This document shows, piece after piece, positions 37,291 through 43,063 of a DNA stretch of 64,000 nucleotides. The first letter of the stretch is position 1. Each line of letters begins with the position of its first letter. The notes below the pieces were generated by a model, which searched no databases, was not told where the DNA came from, and was given only the letters and a program-made list of their open reading frames with translations. The position numbers and the translations under genes are program-made. Source of the DNA: Gammaproteobacteria bacterium (GTDB taxonomy: Bacteria; Pseudomonadota; Gammaproteobacteria; JABCZS01); assembly GCA_013289605.1 (NCBI GenBank), contig JABCZS010000010.1, positions 2,118 to 66,117 on the forward strand, written 5' to 3'.

Positions 37291-38697
37291 CTACGCAGAT
37301 TCTTCCAACGCAACCTGTGATTCAGATACGAAAAATTTGTGTGCAAGATATAAGCTCGAGGCATTCGCAATCACCCCAACCACCAAACCTTCTAATTGAT
37401 AAGGGTTATTTAACACATATTGCCAAATCCACATCCCGACGGCCCCACAAGCGGCAGACAACAAATAGACCCAAGGCTGGGTGCGAAAGCCATAAATCGC
37501 TGCAACCAAAGGAATGACCATCATCGGTGCCCAGAAGTGATAAGCATAGATTAAAATATCTAAGACACTGACTATTTTCACCGCTAAGATCACTGAGCCT
37601 ATCCCTGCAAATAAAGTGACCCCTTTTGCTACCATAAGTTCCTGGCGATGGCTGAGTGTATTTTTGTAGAGGGGTTTAACAATGTCGTTCGTAAAGGCCA
37701 CACTCGCTGCATTTAAAAATGACTCTGCAGACGACATGACTACACAAATGATGCTCGCAATCACGATCCCGACGATGCCTATAGGCAAAGCGGTTTTCAC
37801 AAGAAAAGGAACCGCTAGATTGGGATCTAAATCAGGCTGTAAAGCTAATGCCACTAAGCCTAAACATCCGGTCACTGCAAAATAAGGAATAGAAAACAAG
37901 CCACTCCATAAGGTGCCTCGCGCAATACTTTTCACATCTTTACCAATGAGTAAACGCTGTAAATAGGGAGGAACTAAAGTCTCACCCAGCATAAAGGTTA
38001 AAAATAAAGAAATAAAGGCCATCCACGTAAGTGAGGATCCTGGAATGGAAAGATGATCTGCAGGGATCTGGGCTAATACCGCATCCACCCCACCCGCATG
38101 GTATACGCTAAATACTAAGGCTAAAGGCAAACCTAGAGCCAATATACCAAACTGCACCACCTCAGTAATCACCACGGCACGGATCCCACCCAAGGTGACA
38201 TACACTATCAAGGTGCCACAACCTAAGAGGATGCCCCACATGCGCGAGATCCCTAAAAAGGTTTCAAACACATAGCCCATGGCGCCGACTTGCGCGCCGA
38301 TTATCCCCACACACAGTAATACACCACAAACACCTGATACTAAACGACCGGGCACACCATAGGCCTTCACCATAATATCGCCAATAGAAATCGCCTCTCG
38401 GTGAGCTTCCATCCGGGGAGCAACATACTTGGCGACAAGAATTTCTTTTAAACTAAATCCCCAGAGCGCAAAAATATTGACTATGCCCCACATAAATACT
38501 TTTTCAGCATTGCCTAAGGTAAACCCACCGCCAATAAATGCGGCAGAGAGGGTAGCAAACACTACCGGCGCCGTATAATTTCGTCCGGCTACGGCGTATT
38601 GTTTTAAATTCTGAATTCCACGACTGGCATATAAGCCTAAACCCATAATGCCGATGAGGTAAATGAGTACAATTGCGTAATCAATATGAGCTAACAT
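37291..38697 (-). CDS. Sodium:solute symporter family transporter
   Basis: A 468-residue SSS transporter with about 13 membrane segments. The conserved AVAGRNYTAPVVFATLSAAF near residue 36 and ICVVMSSAESFLNAASVAFTND near 315 mark the sodium-binding helices. The substrate is unknown; it is distinct from the PutP-like and tRNA-Phe-linked symporters in this window. Confidence 0.85.
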   Translation of the reverse strand: MLAHIDYAIVLIYLIGIMGLGLYASRGIQNLKQYAVAGRNYTAPVVFATLSAAFIGGGFTLGNAEKVFMWGIVNIFALWGFSLKEILVAKYVAPRMEAHREAISIGDIMVKAYGVPGRLVSGVCGVLLCVGIIGAQVGAMGYVFETFLGISRMWGILLGCGTLIVYVTLGGIRAVVITEVVQFGILALGLPLALVFSVYHAGGVDAVLAQIPADHLSIPGSSLTWMAFISLFLTFMLGETLVPPYLQRLLIGKDVKSIARGTLWSGLFSIPYFAVTGCLGLVALALQPDLDPNLAVPFLVKTALPIGIVGIVIASIICVVMSSAESFLNAASVAFTNDIVKPLYKNTLSHRQELMVAKGVTLFAGIGSVILAVKIVSVLDILIYAYHFWAPMMVIPLVAAIYGFRTQPWVYLLSAACGAVGMWIWQYVLNNPYQLEGLVVGVIANASSLYLAHKFFVSESQVALEESA

Positions 38698-38819
38698 TTT
38701 TTTCTCTATAAATATAGGGCAAGGAAGACTTCGGTAGAAACTCTATTTACTATAGACAGGATTGTCAAATAAATCTGATGAAATAGTAGCAAGACCTACC
38801 GCTATTTTACGTTAAAACC

Positions 38820-38867
38820 GGGTGCGCAGGTGATTTCTTAAGTTAGGGTTAAGAGGCCTGCGCGCCC
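38820..38867. terminator. Long nested hairpin upstream of the symporter gene
   Basis: GGGTGCGCAGG (38820-38830) pairs along its full length with CCTGCGCGCCC (38857-38867), allowing one G-U, and an inner CTTAA/TTAAG stem (38837-38841 with 38849-38853) sits in its loop. On the minus strand the hairpin is followed by GGTTTTAA, so it could terminate read-through from dsbA or act as a leader element for the symporter. Otherwise 38698-38929 shows nothing I recognise. Confidence 0.4.
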
Positions 38868-38929
38868 AAAGCATCTGTGCAAAGAGTAGAGTAGACCATA
38901 TCTATTTTTATGCGTATGATCCTAGGCTT

Positions 38930-39003
38930 GCGCCCGTAGCTCAGATGGATAGAGCGTTGGCCTCCGAAGCCAAAGGTCAGAGGTTCGAATCCCCTCGGGC
39001 GCG
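38930..39003 (+). tRNA. tRNA-Arg (CCG), CCA not encoded
   Basis: Cloverleaf: acceptor GCGCCCG/CGGGCGC, D stem GCTC/GAGC, anticodon stem TTGGC/GCCAA with loop CTCCGAA giving anticodon CCG, T stem AGAGG/CCCCT, discriminator G. The T stem has one A-C mismatch (38981 with 38993). After the discriminator the sequence is AAG rather than CCA, unlike the tRNA-Phe in this window. Confidence 0.93.
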
Positions 39004-39011
39004 AAGACTAT

Positions 39012-39698
39012 TTACTCACCCTTTCTTACTTTTTCTATCAAGTAATCGAGCACTTGCATCAGCTTTTTGGGATCTTGGGTCAAGCCAATATGGGTTAAAT
39101 ACTCGCCATTGACGACCACAGCGGGAACAGATCCCACTTCCTCACTTTGTCTTAATAGCTGCGCCTGGGTCCATAAGCGATTAACATTAAAACCTTCATA
39201 AGCGGCATTAAACTCATCCAACTTCACACCATGTTGGGATAACAACAGGGCTATTTCAGATTGGGTTTCTAATGGTTTACGATCTTTATGGACAGCGTTA
39301 AAAATAACAGGATTGAGTTCATGGACCTTACCCATTTGCTCTATTACAAAATAAGCTTTAGCCAAAGGCTCCCAGTTGGGACCAAAGGAAACCGGGACCC
39401 GACGTATGGCCACATCTTTGGGTTGCTTAGCGGCCCAAGCATTAAAATCACCTTCTAGTGCGTAACACCCGGGGCATTTATAACTAAAAAACTCTGCGAC
39501 TTGAATTTTGCCTTTATCTTGCGCCAAGTAAGTTTGTACGACAGCTTGCTGCGGCACGGTATTAGGCAATTTGATGTAATGCACGCCTTCGATAATTTCA
39601 TTCGTTTGCGGTGCGGGGGTAGGTTGCGGTGCTTCTGCGGCATACACTGCGCTTACACACACTAAAGATAATACTAAAAAGATCCATTTACGTAACAT
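39012..39698 (-). CDS. dsbA: Thiol:disulfide interchange protein DsbA-like
   Basis: A periplasmic disulfide oxidoreductase, 228 residues, with a signal peptide (residues 1-21) and a Pro/Gln-rich linker. The thioredoxin-fold active site is KCPGC (Cys75, Cys78), with Gly where DsbA usually has His, and a cis-Pro loop in GSVPAVVVNG. The ATG at 39698 is preceded by GGGAGAG; an upstream start at 39731 lacks that support. It sits next to cytochrome c4 and engB, a conserved cluster. Confidence 0.88.
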   Translation of the reverse strand: MLRKWIFLVLSLVCVSAVYAAEAPQPTPAPQTNEIIEGVHYIKLPNTVPQQAVVQTYLAQDKGKIQVAEFFSYKCPGCYALEGDFNAWAAKQPKDVAIRRVPVSFGPNWEPLAKAYFVIEQMGKVHELNPVIFNAVHKDRKPLETQSEIALLLSQHGVKLDEFNAAYEGFNVNRLWTQAQLLRQSEEVGSVPAVVVNGEYLTHIGLTQDPKKLMQVLDYLIEKVRKGE

Positions 39699-39759
39699 GA
39701 TAACTCTCCCATTAAATTTAATCCTAAGCAACGTGAAATCGCGCCCCTAAAAAAACAGA

Positions 39760-40674
39760 TTAATGTAACCCGGAAACATAACTGGCCACTGCTTTAATTT
39801 CATCTTCACTCATACGCGCGACCACTTGCGTCATCATATCATTGACGCCGCCTTTGCGTGTCCCAGAACGAAATGCATGCAATTGGGCCTCAACATATGC
39901 CGCGTTCTGACCGCTTAAAGCCGGGAAGCGTGCAAGCGTATTGCCTTCTCCGCGTGGACCATGGCAAGCGATACAAGCCGGCACACCCGCTTCAATATTA
40001 CCCCCACGATAAATACTTTGTCCCAACTCGACTAATGCAGGGTCCACTTCGCCAAGTGTGACTTTTTGACTCGCATAATAAGACGCTAAATCTAACATAT
40101 CTTGTTCAGATAAATTCGCCACCATGCCAAACATAATGGGATTATCACGTTCACCCCCAGGGCCTTCTTTAAATTCATGTAAGCTTTCTATGATATAACT
40201 TTCATTTTGGCCGGCAATCTTCGGGTAATCGGGAATAATGCTATTGCCATCCGTACCATGACAGGCCACACAGGTACTTGATTTGGCTAAACCGCGTTCT
40301 GCATCGCCGGGTAATAAAGGCTCGGTAGCGCTAGTGGGTGTTGCAGTTGGAGTTGGAGTAGCTGCTGCGCTTGACGTGGATTTTGCAGCAGGTGTGGGCG
40401 TTGTTGCAGGAGTAGCTGCCGGTGCCGGGCTTGCTGCCGCAGGTGCGGGCGTTGTTGCGGGAGTAGCTGCTGGTGTCGGACTTGCTGCCGCAGGTGCGGG
40501 TGTTGTTGCAGGAGTAGCTGCCGGTGTCGGACTTGTTGCCGCAGGTGCGGGTGTTGTTGCAGGAGCCGCTGCGACAGCAGGTGTTGCATCAGCCGAATTC
40601 GCGGTTTGCTCCGGTGCAGCCCAAGCGATAGGCATCATGCAACAGAGTAAAAGAAATAATTTCAGCTGTTTCAA
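39760..40674 (-). CDS. Diheme cytochrome c4 with a Pro/Ala-repeat linker
   Basis: A 304-residue periplasmic electron carrier. After a signal peptide (1-19) comes a Pro/Ala/Thr linker (about 31-118) built from tandem 17-residue units. Two cytochrome c domains follow, with heme sites CVACHG (Cys135) and CIACHGPRGE, and Met ligands in MFGMVAN and MMTQVVAR-type contexts. Typical cytochrome c4 is about 200 residues, so the linker is the unusual part. It is divergent from engB. Confidence 0.9.
   Translation of the reverse strand: MKQLKLFLLLCCMMPIAWAAPEQTANSADATPAVAAAPATTPAPAATSPTPAATPATTPAPAAASPTPAATPATTPAPAAASPAPAATPATTPTPAAKSTSSAAATPTPTATPTSATEPLLPGDAERGLAKSSTCVACHGTDGNSIIPDYPKIAGQNESYIIESLHEFKEGPGGERDNPIMFGMVANLSEQDMLDLASYYASQKVTLGEVDPALVELGQSIYRGGNIEAGVPACIACHGPRGEGNTLARFPALSGQNAAYVEAQLHAFRSGTRKGGVNDMMTQVVARMSEDEIKAVASYVSGLH
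40381..40569. repeat. 51-bp in-frame tandem repeat in cytochrome c4
   Basis: The linker of cytochrome c4 is encoded by about 3.5 copies of a 51-base unit, each giving a 17-residue block based on TPATTPAPAA-SPTPAA. Copies are nearly identical at DNA level, which implies recent expansion and makes copy number likely to vary. Confidence 0.85.
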
Positions 40675-40774
40675 AGCAGCCTCCCTTTAGAATAATAAAG
40701 TCGGTGAATCATAGCATGGTGCACGCGAGTCATCAATTCCACCTTGACCCCCAATTCATGGTACCCTATGCACC

Positions 40775-41386
40775 ATGAGTAATATATTTTCAGCCGCCCA
40801 ATTTCTTAAAACCGTCGTCAAATTTGCAGATCTGCCCACAAGCGAGGGACATGAAATTGCATTTTTGGGGCGATCTAACGTAGGCAAATCCAGCACCATC
40901 AATGCCCTGACCCAGCAGCGCGGCCTGGCGCGCACCAGTAAAACCCCTGGACGCACCCAAGCCATTAATATTTTCACCCTCAAGCCTGCCACTTTAAAAT
41001 TAATCGACTTACCCGGTTATGGTTTTGCGAAAGCGCCTCCCGCCGTGATTAAAGAGTGGCACATGTTGATTGATGAATATCTCAGGCATCGACCCTGTTT
41101 AGCGGGACTCGTTTTAATCATGGATATTCGCCACCCCTTACAAGGCATGGATCAAGCGATGCTAGATTGGTTATTACGCAGCGAGACGCCTGTGCATCTG
41201 GTGCTCAATAAATGCGATAAATTGAGTCGCATGCAAGGGCAAATCACCATGCAAAAATTAGAAACTGCGCTTGCCGACTATCCTTTAGTCAGCATGCAAT
41301 TATTTTCAGCCTTTCGTAAAATTGGTTTAGAAGAATTGCGTAAAAAACTGATAGGGTGGTTTGAACTGCCCGCAAATGTAACATAA
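40775..41386 (+). CDS. engB: Ribosome biogenesis GTPase EngB/YihA
   Basis: Essential GTPase of large ribosomal subunit assembly. G1 is GRSNVGKSS, G3 is DLPGYGFAK and G4 is NKCDKL. The GRTQAINIF switch region is present. Length is 203. It converges on polA across a small RNA locus, an arrangement conserved in gammaproteobacteria. Confidence 0.95.
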   Translation: MSNIFSAAQFLKTVVKFADLPTSEGHEIAFLGRSNVGKSSTINALTQQRGLARTSKTPGRTQAINIFTLKPATLKLIDLPGYGFAKAPPAVIKEWHMLIDEYLRHRPCLAGLVLIMDIRHPLQGMDQAMLDWLLRSETPVHLVLNKCDKLSRMQGQITMQKLETALADYPLVSMQLFSAFRKIGLEELRKKLIGWFELPANVT

Positions 41387-41422
41387 TAAAAAGCCCCTAG
41401 ATCCTTGCGGGAGGCTAGAGGC
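41386..41422 (-). terminator. Rho-independent terminator on the minus strand
   Basis: On the minus strand GCCTCTAG (41422-41415) pairs with CTAGGGGC (41400-41393) across an inner CCT/AGG stem, followed at once by TTTTTATT (down to about 41386). All eight outer positions pair, one of them as U-G. It ends transcription coming from the polA side against engB. Confidence 0.75.
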
Positions 41423-41500
41423 CACGCAGTCTCAATCGACCGCTAGGCCCGATCACCGCTTTCGCAGTTACTCGGGTAGTCCTAATAAATTAGACCCCAT
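41386..41500 (-). ncRNA. Candidate structured small RNA between polA and engB
   Basis: On the minus strand, about 110 nt fold into a series of stems before a strong terminator. These are GTC-TAA/TTA-G-GAC (about 41482-41495), CCCGA/TCGGG enclosing ACTGC-GAAA-GCGGT (41448-41476), and GGCC-GCGGTC/GACTGC-GGCC (41420-41449). The last stem shares bases with the terminator, so the two could be alternative folds. The position and strand match Spot 42 (spf) of E. coli and ErsA of Pseudomonas, but the sequence is not Spot 42. The 5' end is not defined, and it could instead be the 3' UTR of the gene at 41559. Confidence 0.5.
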
Positions 41501-41558
41501 ATGTTCCAATTAGTTTTCAAAGTGACTTATCACCATAGACATTGCCTACAGGATTGCT

Positions 41559-41966
41559 CTACTTGATGATAATTTTTATCCCACAGGATTCTTCTACATT
41601 GAGTAATACTGTATTTTTTTTGAATAATTTAATGGAAAATCCTAAATCACCCGCCTGGAGTGGCATCGTTTGATGAGCTAAGCCTAACACGATAATTTCT
41701 TGACCATTATTTTGGTGCATCATGCCTAAAGAAGGCTGTATATTTACTCCATTTAAAGTGTAAGCAAATTCAAATCGCTCGGGATATTGTTCTTCTTTGT
41801 TAATTTTAAACCGTAAAAGTAATGATAGCTTAAAGAGTTGAGGCCCCACTTCATTTTTGTTTGGCACATGAAATACAATTTCCTCATTATAGATCCCCAT
41901 TAATGAGAATTTATTATTTACTTCATGACGAATATCATCACAGAAAATGGCATCATAAAGTTTCAT
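41559..41966 (-). CDS. Small protein of unknown function, DUF6941-like
   Basis: A 135-residue protein with no signal peptide. The opening LYDAIFCDDIRHEVNNKFSL-type segment followed by MGIYNEEIVF resembles a family of small beta-rich proteins (DUF6941) that begin with a CD...GK-SI-G pattern; I am not certain of this. It is the third gene of a three-gene operon: its ATG overlaps the upstream stop as TAATG. It is relatively AT-rich and no function is known to me. Confidence 0.65.
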   Translation of the reverse strand: MKLYDAIFCDDIRHEVNNKFSLMGIYNEEIVFHVPNKNEVGPQLFKLSLLLRFKINKEEQYPERFEFAYTLNGVNIQPSLGMMHQNNGQEIIVLGLAHQTMPLQAGDLGFSIKLFKKNTVLLNVEESCGIKIIIK

Positions 41967-42508
41967 TATTCCCCCATGCCTACACTGCTAGAAGGCAGAC
42001 TCGAAATAAGAGTAGATACAGAAGACGATTCACCAAGAGGGGTGCCTAAATTAAAAATGATTCTCTGTGGGACTAATGTTTCTTGCATGGATTTTTGAGC
42101 AAACAAAGGATCAAAATTATGCGCTGCAACCTCGACCATCCAGGGATAAGTTTTCATGACACGCAACAAAGCTAATGAAGTGGATGAAAAATCCCCTGTT
42201 TTCCAGCGCGTTAACGTCCTAATGGGTAACTCGAATGCACGTTCAAAGAATGCCATACTAATGCCTAAATCAGCGAGTTGATTAAGGGCGTCTTTAATCC
42301 ATTGAGCTTCTGCCTCTTTTTGAGCCTTAAGATAATTTTTATCTGTTTCAGCAAAAATATCACTTTCTTCGTGGCAAGTACTGCATTTATAGTAAATTTC
42401 ATGAAAAGTAAATGAGGGTCCCACAGTCAACTGCGCTTTGCTTATTGTTTCAAATCGTTCGACCTTTTCTGATCCACAAATTGGACAAATCTCTGTTCTT
42501 TTACTCAT
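41966..42508 (-). CDS. MqsA-like zinc-ribbon and HTH protein
   Basis: A 180-residue protein with an N-terminal YgiT/MqsA-type zinc ribbon (CPICG near residue 7 and CSTCHEES near 42). Its central-to-C-terminal helix-turn-helix region (AFFERAFELPIRTLTRWKTG, then SLALLRVMKTYPWMVEV) follows the MqsA pattern. MqsA is the antitoxin and autorepressor of the MqsR RNase, but no MqsR-like gene is adjacent. The ATG at 42508 follows AAGGTG. A Ser-rich tail (about 150-175) is unusual. It lies between two unknown genes in one operon. Confidence 0.75.
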   Translation of the reverse strand: MSKRTEICPICGSEKVERFETISKAQLTVGPSFTFHEIYYKCSTCHEESDIFAETDKNYLKAQKEAEAQWIKDALNQLADLGISMAFFERAFELPIRTLTRWKTGDFSSTSLALLRVMKTYPWMVEVAAHNFDPLFAQKSMQETLVPQRIIFNLGTPLGESSSVSTLISSLPSSSVGMGE

Positions 42509-42523
42509 GACACACCTTTTCAT

Positions 42524-42928
42524 TTAATGACGAGGCCATTTCTTTGATTTAGCTAAGGCAAAAACTCTCGGATCAAGTTGATCATTTTTCTTAAAAGATT
42601 TAATCGTCCAATGCTGCGTTTTAGGGTGATATAAAAATGCCAAATAACCAAAAGTACATCCTGAATAAAATCCATAAGCATCAATCATAATTAAACCGGG
42701 ATCCGGGTTATTTTCCCATGGCTTTGAGTTGATAAAGCTAGGATTTTCAAGACCGCCATAAGCAATAAATTGAACAACTGCATCCTGAGTTTTCAATTTA
42801 AAGTCTTTTCTTGCTGTATCTTTAGCCAAACGCATTACAATCACTTTAGAGCTGTTTACACAACAGCCTTGCTCTAAATCTTTTAATTGATATGAGGGTC
42901 CTTTTCTCACAAAAACGTCCTTGAACAT
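42524..42928 (-). CDS. Unknown protein, first gene of the MqsA-like operon
   Basis: I do not recognise this 134-residue protein. It has no membrane segment. The C-terminal part (GYLAFLYHPKTQHWTIKSFKK) reads like a small beta-strand hairpin, as in several compact toxins. It precedes an MqsA-like gene by 15 bases, which is where a toxin would sit; a toxin role is only inference. The ATG at 42928 lies shortly after the predicted promoter and lacks a strong ribosome binding site. Confidence 0.65.
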   Translation of the reverse strand: MFKDVFVRKGPSYQLKDLEQGCCVNSSKVIVMRLAKDTARKDFKLKTQDAVVQFIAYGGLENPSFINSKPWENNPDPGLIMIDAYGFYSGCTFGYLAFLYHPKTQHWTIKSFKKNDQLDPRVFALAKSKKWPRH

Positions 42929-42950
42929 CAGTATAACAGCTAAAAGCAAT

Positions 42951-42971
42951 AATGTAACGTATCATTACATT
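42951..42971 (-). promoter_or_regulatory. Operator-like inverted repeat and promoter of the MqsA-like operon
   Basis: AATGTAA (42951-42957) and TTACATT (42965-42971) form a perfect 7-base inverted repeat with a 7-base centre, 22 bases upstream of the first ATG. On the minus strand a TTGATC -35 and a TACATT -10 with 17-base spacing run through the same stretch, so a bound repressor would block the promoter. The sequence differs from the AACCT/AGGTT site known for E. coli MqsA. Confidence 0.6.
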
Positions 42972-43063
42972 TTGATCAATGATTTTTAGCTAATTTTTAA
43001 ATATTGTTATTATTTAATAGGTTATGCCGCGCCGCTTTACAGGGAAGGCCATTTAAAGAGGGG

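Noticed and set aside
40283-40690. 135-residue Val/Ala/Gly-rich frame opposite cytochrome c4
   Set aside because: It is the antisense of the Pro/Ala tandem repeat; repeat composition keeps it open.
41386-41500. Spot 42 (spf) homologue
   Set aside because: The genomic position fits, but I see no match to the Spot 42 sequence, so it is called only a candidate RNA in the same locus.
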